64,000 nucleotides of DNA from the NCBI GenBank assembly GCA_964454265.1, contig CAYVXD010000005.1:1-64000 (forward strand), read 5' to 3'. The notes beneath the pieces were generated by a model. The model saw only the letters and a list, made by a program, of their open reading frames with translations. It searched no databases and had not been told where the DNA came from. Below, piece after piece: positions 34,936 through 42,851 of the stretch; position 1 is the first letter of the stretch, and the number at the start of each line of letters is the position of its first letter. The position numbers were made by a program, and so were the translations under genes. This stretch comes from JAUWMI01 sp964454265 (GTDB lineage: Bacteria; Sumerlaeota; Sumerlaeia; MWCT01; JAUWMI01).

Positions 34936-35659
34936 CGTGTTTTCCTGTAACCAGTGTTCCGACTTGCTCCCCAAGAATCACACGCTTGATGTTGCCCTCG
35001 GTCATGACGTCGAAGATAACAATAGGGAGGTTGTTTTCGCGGCAGAGCGAAATGGCCGTTGCATCCATCACGCGGAGGTTCTTGGCGAGCACTTCGGAAA
35101 AGCTGATAGTATCGTAACGCTTGGCCTGTTTATCAGTCTCTGGATCTGCAGTGTAGACCCCATTGACCTTTGTCCCCTTGAGAAGCACCTCCGCTTCGAT
35201 CTCATTGGCACGCAGGGCTGCTGCGGTATCAGTGGTGAAGAAGGGATTGCCCGTTCCACCGGCAAAGATGACGATCCGTCCTTTTTCGAGATGCCGAATG
35301 GCGCGGCGACGAATGTAGGACTCAGCCACTTCTTTAATCTCAATCGCCGATTGCACGCGGGTGATGACCCCTTTTTTTTCCAGCGCATCCTGGAGCGTCA
35401 GCGAGTTAATAATCGTCGCGATCATTCCGATGTAATCAGCTACCGTTCGGTTCATACCAGCCGCATCGGCTGAGGTCCCTCGGAAGATATTTCCTCCACC
35501 GATTACAACTGCCACTTGGACGCCCAGCTGCGTGATCTCACTCAGCTGTTCCGCGATCGAGTTGATAACGATACGGTCAATCCCAAAGTCGGAATTCCCT
35601 CGCAGGATCTCTCCACTGAGTTTTAGCACTACTCGCTTGTAACGCGGCTGTTGTTTCAT
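34928..35659 (-). CDS. pyrH: UMP kinase
   Basis: 243 residues. KLSGEILRGNSDFGID, VAVVIGGGNIFRG and the nucleotide site FAGGTGNPFFTTDTAA are all typical. It phosphorylates UMP to UDP with ATP. It is the third gene of the conserved cluster, 45 bp after tsf, overlapping frr. Confidence 0.97.
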   Translation of the reverse strand: MKQQPRYKRVVLKLSGEILRGNSDFGIDRIVINSIAEQLSEITQLGVQVAVVIGGGNIFRGTSADAAGMNRTVADYIGMIATIINSLTLQDALEKKGVITRVQSAIEIKEVAESYIRRRAIRHLEKGRIVIFAGGTGNPFFTTDTAAALRANEIEAEVLLKGTKVNGVYTADPETDKQAKRYDTISFSEVLAKNLRVMDATAISLCRENNLPIVIFDVMTEGNIKRVILGEQVGTLVTGKHDA

Positions 35660-35704
35660 ACGTCTGCTCTTTCAGCGCCGAGTCGAGCCGCTCACGCGGT
35701 TTGC

Positions 35705-36328
35705 TCAGTTGGTCGCTGCGCCCTCAATGGTTTCACCAACCTTATATCTTGTGAAACGGCGGATAACTACGTTCTCGCCAGTTTTAGCAATGAGATCCTG
35801 CAAAACATTCTGGACTGTCACATCCGGGTTCTTCGCAAACGGCTGCTCCAGCAAACAGACTTCTGAGAAGAATTTCTCCAGCTTCCCTGACACTATTCGG
35901 TCAATGATCTTTTCTGGCTTACCTTGGTTGCGAGCCTGAGCTGCGTAGATCGCCTTTTCGTGCTCCAGCACCTCGGATGGCACGTCCTCTCGCCGAATAT
36001 AGACAGGCGCATACGCGGCAACGTGCATCGCAAGATCCTTCGCAAAGGTCACGAATTCTGCTGTCCGGGCCACGAAATCTGTTTCACAGTTAACCTCAAC
36101 CAGAACGCCGAGTTTGCCTGGCGGATGAATGTAGGCATGAATAAGGCCTTCCTTGGCAGTACGGCTTGTTTTCTTGTCCGCAATAACCTTTCCCTTCTCT
36201 CTGAGCAGCACTACTGCCTTCTCAAGATTACCACCAGTCTCAGTAAGAACCCTCTTGCATTCCAGTACACCAGCTCCGGTCTTTTCTCGTAACTCTTTAA
36301 CAAGTGTAGCAGGGACTTCGATACTCAC
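35705..36328 (-). CDS. tsf: Elongation factor Ts (short form)
   Basis: 207 residues from a GTG start at 36328 with AGGAGG six bases upstream. LVKELREKTGAGVLECKRVL is the N-terminal EF-Ts domain and VEVNCETDFVART the conserved core. At 207 residues it is nearer the short (Thermus-like) form than the 280-residue E. coli form. It reloads EF-Tu with GTP. It follows rpsB by 76 bp. Confidence 0.95.
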   Translation of the reverse strand: MSIEVPATLVKELREKTGAGVLECKRVLTETGGNLEKAVVLLREKGKVIADKKTSRTAKEGLIHAYIHPPGKLGVLVEVNCETDFVARTAEFVTFAKDLAMHVAAYAPVYIRREDVPSEVLEHEKAIYAAQARNQGKPEKIIDRIVSGKLEKFFSEVCLLEQPFAKNPDVTVQNVLQDLIAKTGENVVIRRFTRYKVGETIEGAATN

Positions 36329-36404
36329 TCACGTCCTCCTCTTCGTTTTGCATGTTGGCTGTGCCGCACCGTGTATGACAGCAGCGATTGCGGATACCAG
36401 ATGC

Positions 36405-37274
36405 CTAGACTTGCTCGCTCGCGGGTTCTTCATCCGGGGCTATTATGGAAGACGGTGGAGGATGTCTGGGGGCAATTGGCTTTTCAATCTTGGCCTCCAT
36501 TGGCAGATCTGTGTACTTATTTTCCTGATCAGGCTCTTCCCCTTCTCCTGGTGCCACCGCTTCGGCTGGCGCTGGAGCTTCGCTCTCAACTTTTGCCATC
36601 AATCCCTCGGTAACCGCCTGTACCATTTGGCCGCAGATGAGTTTAATTGCTCGAATAGCGTCGTCGTTGCCAGGAACTACATAGTCTATCTGGTCGGGAT
36701 CGCAATTGGTATCAACGATTGCCACTATTGGGATTTTCAGCTTCCGTGCCTCCAGCACGGCGATCTGTTCCTTATGCGGGTCAACGACAAATATAAGCCC
36801 CGGGAGCTTATCCATGTTCTTTACGCCAGACAGATTTTTCTGCAAAGACCCCCGCTCCCTCATGAAACGGCTGGCTTCTTTCTTGCTGTAATTGTTTATC
36901 GTGCCATCCTCTTCCATCTTCTCTAGTTCAATCAGCCGTAACACGCTCTGCCGAATGGTGCGGAAGTTCGTTAGCATACCCCCAAGCCAGCGCGTGTTCA
37001 CGTAGAACATATTACATTCCTTGGCAGATTCGTAAATGGTGTCGCGTCCCTGCTTCTTCGTGCCAACGAAGAGCACGGTATGGCCAAGCGCAACGCTATC
37101 GCGCACAAACTTATATGCTTCCCGTAAACAGCGAAGTGTTTTCTTTAAGTCTATGATATAAATACCGTTTCGCTCCGTGTAGATATACTTGGCCATCTTG
37201 GGATTCCACCGTCGGCTTTGATGGCCAAAATGGACTCCAGCCTCTAAGAGTTGCTTCATCGTCACATTAACCAT
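36405..37274 (-). CDS. rpsB: 30S ribosomal protein S2
   Basis: 289 residues. MKQLLEAGVHFGHQSRRWNPKMAKYI, GTKKQGRDTI, NTRWLGGMLTNF and PGNDDAIRAIKL are textbook S2. The last 55 residues form an extra acidic, Pro/Ala/Glu-rich tail beyond the usual 230-240 residues. GAGGAGG precedes the ATG. First gene of the cluster; its promoter lies in or beyond the N-gap. Confidence 0.97.
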   Translation of the reverse strand: MVNVTMKQLLEAGVHFGHQSRRWNPKMAKYIYTERNGIYIIDLKKTLRCLREAYKFVRDSVALGHTVLFVGTKKQGRDTIYESAKECNMFYVNTRWLGGMLTNFRTIRQSVLRLIELEKMEEDGTINNYSKKEASRFMRERGSLQKNLSGVKNMDKLPGLIFVVDPHKEQIAVLEARKLKIPIVAIVDTNCDPDQIDYVVPGNDDAIRAIKLICGQMVQAVTEGLMAKVESEAPAPAEAVAPGEGEEPDQENKYTDLPMEAKIEKPIAPRHPPPSSIIAPDEEPASEQV

Positions 37275-37679
37275 ACTACCTACGCCTCCTCAGATTGGTT
37301 TTTATTCCTCCGCTGTCCTCATTTGTCAGTGCAACCAGGTANNNNNNNNNNNNNNNNNNNNNNNNNNNNNNNNNNNNNNNNNNNNNNNNNNNNNNNNNNN
37401 NNNNNNNNNNNNNNNNNNNNNNNNNNNNNNNNNNNNNNNNNAACCAGGTACGATTTCTGGCACCACACTGACATCAGACAGCGTGTGTGATTGCACGCAG
37501 AAACCCGATGTGAGAAAACCCTACTTCTACACCGTGCGTGACGAAATGCTGAAGGTATATAGCAAAGGCACAAGCCACAGGCAAGGAAAAAATCCCTTGC
37601 ATTTGCACATGGAGAATTCGCTATACGAATACCCTGCCAGAGGCTTCATGTACCGTATGAAGTCTGGAGCAGCAACGTC
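37275..37679. other. Intergenic region containing a scaffold gap
   Basis: 405 bp including the 100-N run. The right part (37442-37679) has no supported ORF. It must contain the rpsB promoter region, but the gap prevents placing it. Confidence 0.6.
37342..37441. other. Assembly gap (100 N)
   Basis: Exactly 100 N. The same nine bases, AACCAGGTA, flank it on both sides, so the two contigs may in fact overlap there and the true gap may be zero. Confidence 0.9.
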
Positions 37680-38780
37680 CTATTTATCAACCCTGTACTT
37701 GTAATAGGCGGCGCAGTTCCCTTCGGATGAAACCATGCAAGCCCCGACTGGAGTTTCCGGCGTGCATACGGTTCGAAACAGAGAGCATTCAGTGGGTCTT
37801 TTTGTCCCCCTCAACACATCGCCACAGATACACTGGGGGTGTTCCCGAGGCGGGTCAATGGTCACAGGAAAAACGCGATTGGCGTCGAATTCGCCATATT
37901 CAGGCCGAAGCCTTAGGCCGCTCAATGGAAGAGTCCCCAGGCCGCGCCATGCTGTGTCACACGGCTCAAACACCTCTTGCATGAGCTGTTGAGCCCGCTG
38001 ATTTCCTTCTGCAAGCACTACCCGCGAGTATTCATTAACGACGCGTGCCTCCCCGGATATTACCATTGAAACAAGCAAATGGATCGCCTTCAGGATATCA
38101 ACTGGTTCGAATCCAGCCACAACGCAGGGAATACCATAGTCGTGTGCCAAAAATTCGTAAATTCTTAAACCTGTCACCACACTGACGTGGCCCGGACAGA
38201 TCAATCCCTGCATTCTTAGTTCTCCGCCTTCCACGATAGCCCGCAACGCCGGTGGCAACACCTTATGCTCGCACAGGATATGGAAATTGCCCAGGTGTCG
38301 CTTCTTTGCTTCCTGCACAGCAGCTGCTACGGTGGGAGCCGTCGTCTCAAACCCGATTGCCAGGAAGATCACCTCCTGACCAGGGCTCGCTGCAGCAATA
38401 TCCAAAGCCTCAAGAGCGGAATATACAATTCGAATGTCTGCGCCGCGCCCTTTCTCCGTCGCGAGACTGGAGCGCGAACCAGGCACCTTCATCATGTCGC
38501 CAAATGTGACAATTATAAAGCGCTCTTTCTGACTGTAGCTAACTGCCCTATCAATGAATTCATTTGGCGTTACGCAGACCGGGCAGCCGGGGCCCGACAG
38601 GATCTCGATCGTCGGCGGAAGCAAGGTGTTGATGCCGTGGCGATAGATCGCAACCGTATGGGTGCCGCATACTTCCATAAGGGTTATCGGCATTGAGCCA
38701 GCAGCCTGTTTGATTGCACGCACCAGAGTTGCAGTGTAGCGTTTTGCCTTGAATTCGCTAAGATATTTGTCTTGCCTCAT
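37680..38780 (-). CDS. hypD: Hydrogenase maturation protein HypD
   Basis: 366 residues. HypD is an iron-sulfur protein that, with HypC, assembles the Fe(CN)2CO unit of NiFe-hydrogenases. GPGCPVCVTP, CGTHTVAIYRHG and FGDMMKVPGS are diagnostic; many cysteines near the C-terminus (RVFPVTIDPPREHPQCICGD) bind the cluster. Its ATG overlaps the hypC stop by one base (TAATG), so the two are translationally coupled. Confidence 0.97.
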   Translation of the reverse strand: MRQDKYLSEFKAKRYTATLVRAIKQAAGSMPITLMEVCGTHTVAIYRHGINTLLPPTIEILSGPGCPVCVTPNEFIDRAVSYSQKERFIIVTFGDMMKVPGSRSSLATEKGRGADIRIVYSALEALDIAAASPGQEVIFLAIGFETTAPTVAAAVQEAKKRHLGNFHILCEHKVLPPALRAIVEGGELRMQGLICPGHVSVVTGLRIYEFLAHDYGIPCVVAGFEPVDILKAIHLLVSMVISGEARVVNEYSRVVLAEGNQRAQQLMQEVFEPCDTAWRGLGTLPLSGLRLRPEYGEFDANRVFPVTIDPPREHPQCICGDVLRGTKRPTECSLFRTVCTPETPVGACMVSSEGNCAAYYKYRVDK

Positions 38781-39010
38781 TATTGAGTCTCGCCGTTTGC
38801 ACTTTGAATCTCGGCAATCAATTCGAGTGTTTTCCGAGCCTCTTCTGGATCGAGCTTGCTGATCGCGAATCCTGCATGAACCAGAACGTACTCGCCCACT
38901 TTAACGTCGTCCACGAGACGCAGATCAATAGTTCGTTTGACCGTGCCAAACAGCACTTCCCCCCGCTCTGCCTCAATGTTTATGACTTTTCCCGGTATTC
39001 CTAAACACAT
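38780..39010 (-). CDS. hypC: Hydrogenase assembly chaperone HypC
   Basis: 76 residues. The N-terminal MCLGIPGKV, with the essential Cys2 after Met removal, is the HypC/HupF signature. HypC binds HypD and delivers the iron ligand unit to the hydrogenase large subunit. GGAAG lies about 11 bases before the ATG. No hydrogenase structural gene is near. Confidence 0.95.
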   Translation of the reverse strand: MCLGIPGKVINIEAERGEVLFGTVKRTIDLRLVDDVKVGEYVLVHAGFAISKLDPEEARKTLELIAEIQSANGETQ

Positions 39011-39605
39011 AAGCTCTACTTCCTTCAGTTTATTAATGTGGCTTCTTACTCAATCTCAATGCTGGCGTAATTTCCGGTTCAGGGAAAGAGGGAAAACCGG
39101 CTCCTTATTTAGAATATTGCGCCTCATGTAGTCAGCTGAATGCAGCGCTGACCAGGATAGCTATCCTCCATATGCACCGCTAATTGGGCTGGCACGAAAA
39201 CTCATGGCCATAGTCATTTTTCCCTTGCATTGGAGGAAAGTTTATGTTTGAATCCAAATTGAATTTCAGTGATAAGATATGCTCTTTGAACTTTAAATTT
39301 TTGCCCCTGCCTGGTTGGTAGAGATTTGATTGTATTGAGCCAACACCTCCAAGAGGGAATCCAAATATCCTGGCGTGGAATGCATGCCCACTCGTCTGGG
39401 ATCCAAGAAGCGCTAGTGCGGATACCCACTTATTATTTTGAGGTTCAAATACCACAAGTTTTTACGGCTCGGCGGGGGTTATTTTTTGGCCTGGCATTCC
39501 TTTCTGATCTCTGGGCACAGTTCTTATCTGGAAGATGCAGATAGATTAATGCAGCAGAGCGTGATTTTAAACGGGAATCCGCGGTGCAGCCAAACGCCGC
39601 ACCTC
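39011..39605. other. Long intergenic region without a clear gene
   Basis: 595 bp between the SpoIID-domain gene and hypC, both on the minus strand. A 91-codon minus-strand ORF (39180-39455) exists but has no ribosome binding site or recognisable motif. The region should contain the hypC promoter; no clear sigma-70 boxes were seen. Confidence 0.5.
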
Positions 39606-41459
39606 CTATTTTTTGGGATAGGCCTTGGTCCCGCAAAAGGAGAGAAACTCACACTGGATATTCAGGGCCTCCAGATCATCTGGCTCAACCTGCTCTTGGA
39701 CGAACACAAATGAGTCCTCTTCCTGTGTACACACAATCTTCTTGTCTTCGAGATAGATCGGACACTGAGCCACTGCGTAGCAGTTAAAGAACTCGAAGCA
39801 TCTGTCGCCGATCCGAAAATCCCTACCTTGCAAATCTGTGAGAAACTTCTGGTTGTCAATTTGTTCCTCATGCAAAGTGGTCAGTGCCGTATTCTTATAA
39901 TAATGATTCAGGATTTCCTCGCACGTCTTGCCGCGGTAGGCCATCATGGCCGCGCCAATCTGGCAAAGCCCCACGCCATGGCCCCATCCACCTCCTCGCA
40001 GGATAATCCGCTCGACTGTCCCGTCAGGCTTGCGGATAAGCTCAGGTACAAAGCAGGAACTGTAGAGAAACGTGTCAGACAGGACTTTGCGGATTTCGAA
40101 TTCCTTCCCGATAGTGACTTCACCTTTTGTGCCAGCCACTTTGAGATATTTGATGCGGCCCGATTGACCACGGCTGAGGGGCACCAGGTCCCGAATCTCG
40201 CCAACCTGATATTCCGGGAAGCGATTCAAGAGCGCCTCAAGCTCCTCGCGGGTGTAAGATACGGTCCAGCGGAAATACTTGGCCGAATAGCGGAGGTACG
40301 AAGGTACGTCCCCCTTGGTTGTATTACAGTAGACATCGGGACTGGCGTTGATCAGCGCTCTGGCCTTTTCCTCGTTATCGGCCGGAAGCAGCGAGCGATC
40401 AGACGAATCCGGCGGCCCGTCAAAACTTGCCACCATATATTGGACGGGATTGCCATGCCAGACGCTCTCGAATGCCTCCATGATCCCGCCGCAAATTTTT
40501 GAATAACGCGCGTCGCAGACTTGATCCTGGTGAGCGATAATGTTGCCGAGTGTTTCCAGCCCTCCGCGATATGAAGCAGGAGTCTCGCGCGACGAGCCGC
40601 GATAGCACTGGCAGTGGTCGTCTGCACAAAGGTGAAAATCGTCGGCGTAATGATGTTTGCCCATGGTGGCCAGCAGCGTATTACGCGCGGCAACTGTCTG
40701 CGCCTTCAGTAGCTCAAGTGGACAGACCGACATCATTTCTGAAGAATTGACGCTGAACAGATATGCTTCGAGGGGCAGCTCATTAATGGCCGTTAGTAAG
40801 CCTTTATTATCAATGCGGATTTCCAGAGCACCGCGCAACTTCTGATTCTCTTTGTGTTGCCAATGAAATTGCACGCCAACGATAACATCGCGCAAAATAA
40901 TTCGTCCCTCTTCGTGACCATGTGGCGCCAGGCGAAGAAAGTTGCTCCCCTCTACCTCAGTGCCATCAGGTAGCATCAAATACACGCTACCCGAGGGTGG
41001 AGCAAGACGCTCTTCAAGGATGTCAATTTGTTCGGGCCGCGGGAGGCTCAAGCGGGCTTGGGCGGCTTCGTGGCGTGTCGCGTAAGGGGGCGTGCATACA
41101 CAGTATTCTGTGCTACTGACGACCTTGCCTTGCTGACTGGAAAAGGTATGGCCGAGGGGCACAATGCGGAGATCAGGTATTTCGGTGTTGGCCCGACACT
41201 CAGCCAGATGCTGCTGGGCCTCCTCAGCGTGCGGTGTGCGCGCCAGGACTAATGCATAGCCCAGTCGCGCAGGCTGAGCATCACGCAGATATGTCGTCAG
41301 GTATCGTTTGCTTTCCTTCAGAGTACAGACACGCTCTCCTGTATCGCGAAAAAGATCGTACTCCCCTATAATGCCGAAGGAGATGAGCCGTTGGCCTTGC
41401 ATCATCCCAATGCGAATGTGCGGTCCGAGTGGCGTGCTGTATGAAAAATGTTCTGTCAT
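39606..41459 (-). CDS. SpoIID/LytB-domain protein
   Basis: 617 residues; AAAGGG nine bases before the ATG. No signal peptide, unlike many SpoIID proteins. The first 200 residues are unassigned. Residues about 225-530 match the SpoIID/LytB amidase-enhancer domain: PLEAYLFSVNSSEM, LKAQTVAARNTLL, DDHCQCYRG, and the C-terminal RGGGWGHGVGLCQIGA. SpoIID enzymes are lytic transglycosylases acting on peptidoglycan denuded of peptides. The last 50 residues add a cysteine cluster (RCFEFFNCYAVAQCP). It lies between hypCD and hypEF, but a functional link to hydrogenase maturation is not evident. Confidence 0.82.
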   Translation of the reverse strand: MTEHFSYSTPLGPHIRIGMMQGQRLISFGIIGEYDLFRDTGERVCTLKESKRYLTTYLRDAQPARLGYALVLARTPHAEEAQQHLAECRANTEIPDLRIVPLGHTFSSQQGKVVSSTEYCVCTPPYATRHEAAQARLSLPRPEQIDILEERLAPPSGSVYLMLPDGTEVEGSNFLRLAPHGHEEGRIILRDVIVGVQFHWQHKENQKLRGALEIRIDNKGLLTAINELPLEAYLFSVNSSEMMSVCPLELLKAQTVAARNTLLATMGKHHYADDFHLCADDHCQCYRGSSRETPASYRGGLETLGNIIAHQDQVCDARYSKICGGIMEAFESVWHGNPVQYMVASFDGPPDSSDRSLLPADNEEKARALINASPDVYCNTTKGDVPSYLRYSAKYFRWTVSYTREELEALLNRFPEYQVGEIRDLVPLSRGQSGRIKYLKVAGTKGEVTIGKEFEIRKVLSDTFLYSSCFVPELIRKPDGTVERIILRGGGWGHGVGLCQIGAAMMAYRGKTCEEILNHYYKNTALTTLHEEQIDNQKFLTDLQGRDFRIGDRCFEFFNCYAVAQCPIYLEDKKIVCTQEEDSFVFVQEQVEPDDLEALNIQCEFLSFCGTKAYPKK

Positions 41460-41778
41460 TTCATATGTCCCTTTATTATGGTGTTCTTCCTTATTGACAA
41501 CAGCCGTGACGCCTTCTTAAAAAGGTAGTGTCAAACTTACGATCTTGGATCATCAACAATCTAGGGCTGTAATTTAGAGTCTAATTATTTCCTGGCGAAA
41601 AGCCCTTTATCCTCGACCACAAAGCATCGCATAAAATGTCAGAGGCAATTCGGAAAATTCCGCAACCTGAAGAATCGCCTGAAAAGTATATATGCCCTAT
41701 TAATAAGAAACTTGCCCAGAATATGCAACATAAAAACTCTCGGGTGAGAATTCCGCTTTCGGATAGAAGGAGGGCGTC
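41460..41778. other. Divergent intergenic region
   Basis: 319 bp between the SpoIID-domain gene (minus) and hypE (plus). It contains a possible plus-strand promoter, TTGACA at 41494-41499 with an 18-bp spacer and TAAAAA at 41518-41523; weak, and 255 bp from hypE. A good ribosome binding site (GGAGGG) precedes hypE. Confidence 0.45.
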
Positions 41779-42789
41779 ATGAAGACTGAGCAGATTCTCC
41801 TGGCGCACGGTAATGGCGGCCTGCTTATGCAGGAGCTCGTGGGGCAATGCTTCGCCCGATATTTTGCAAATGCAATACTTGATCCGCTTGAAGACGCTGC
41901 TATCTTGATGCAGCAACGCCGGCGCCTGGCCTTCACCACCGACTCCTACGTTGTTGACCCGCTTTTCTTTCCGGGCGGCGATATAGGGAAACTAGCGGTG
42001 TGTGGCACAGTAAACGACCTGGCGGTCATGGGATCAACGCCACTTTATCTCTCTTGTGGCTTCATCCTCGAAGAAGGGCTGCCGATGGAGACTCTGGAGC
42101 GGGTAGTCCAGAGCATGGCCAGGGTTGCAACGGCAGCGGGTGTGCAAATTGTCACAGGGGACACAAAGGTTGTTGACCGGGGCAGTGCGCACCGGATGTT
42201 CATTAATACATCGGGCATCGGCGTATGTCATACAAGGCGCCGGCTTTCGCCCCGGTGCATTCGTCCGGGCGATAAGGTGCTTGTCAGTGGGACTGTAGGT
42301 GATCATGGTATTGCAATTCTTGCCGCGCGAAGAGCATTCGATCTAGACGTGCCTCTGAAGAGTGACTGTGCGGCTCTTCACGGGCTGAGTGCTGCGATTT
42401 GCCGCGCATCTGCAAACGTCAGGTGCATGCGCGACCCAACGCGCGGCGGCATTGCTACAGTGCTGAACGAATTTGTGCGCGGCCGTGACGTTGGCATCCT
42501 TCTCTTCGAAAATCAGCTGCCCGTTCATCCGGCTGTGGAACAGGTCTGTGAGATATTAGGATTTGACCCTCTCTACATTGCAAACGAAGGAAAGATTGTG
42601 GTCGTCGTGCCTGAACACGACGCGGCGGCAGTGCTTCGAACCATGCGCCGCCACCCACTCGGACGAAAAAGCGCAATCATCGGAGAAGTCACTCAACGGT
42701 TTCCTGGAAAAGTGGTGATGGAAACTTCAATCAGCGGTCATCGGATTGTTGATATGCTTGTCAGCGATCAGTTCCCGCGTATCTGTTAG
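41779..42789 (+). CDS. hypE: Hydrogenase maturation protein HypE
   Basis: 336 residues; GAAGGAGGG precedes the ATG. HypE dehydrates its carbamoylated C-terminal cysteine to a thiocyanate that yields the CN ligands of NiFe-hydrogenases. The C-terminal PRIC ends in that Cys (336). ILLAHGNGGLLMQELV, FTTDSYVVDPLFFPGGDIGKLAVCGTVNDLAV and RDPTRGGIATVLNE are all family motifs of the PurM-like ATP-binding fold. It is followed by hypF 62 bp later. Confidence 0.97.
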   Translation: MKTEQILLAHGNGGLLMQELVGQCFARYFANAILDPLEDAAILMQQRRRLAFTTDSYVVDPLFFPGGDIGKLAVCGTVNDLAVMGSTPLYLSCGFILEEGLPMETLERVVQSMARVATAAGVQIVTGDTKVVDRGSAHRMFINTSGIGVCHTRRRLSPRCIRPGDKVLVSGTVGDHGIAILAARRAFDLDVPLKSDCAALHGLSAAICRASANVRCMRDPTRGGIATVLNEFVRGRDVGILLFENQLPVHPAVEQVCEILGFDPLYIANEGKIVVVVPEHDAAAVLRTMRRHPLGRKSAIIGEVTQRFPGKVVMETSISGHRIVDMLVSDQFPRIC

Positions 42790-42851
42790 CCGACACGCGG
42801 ATTGTACACTCGGATTCTACCACTGCGCGGTGGTTAACATCGGACTTGCTC

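Noticed and set aside
38105..38125. tRNA-like T-loop (GGTTCGAATCC)
   Set aside because: It is within hypD coding sequence and no tRNA cloverleaf can be formed around it.
39180..39455. 91-codon minus-strand ORF upstream of hypC
   Set aside because: No ribosome binding site, no motif; composition like non-coding sequence.
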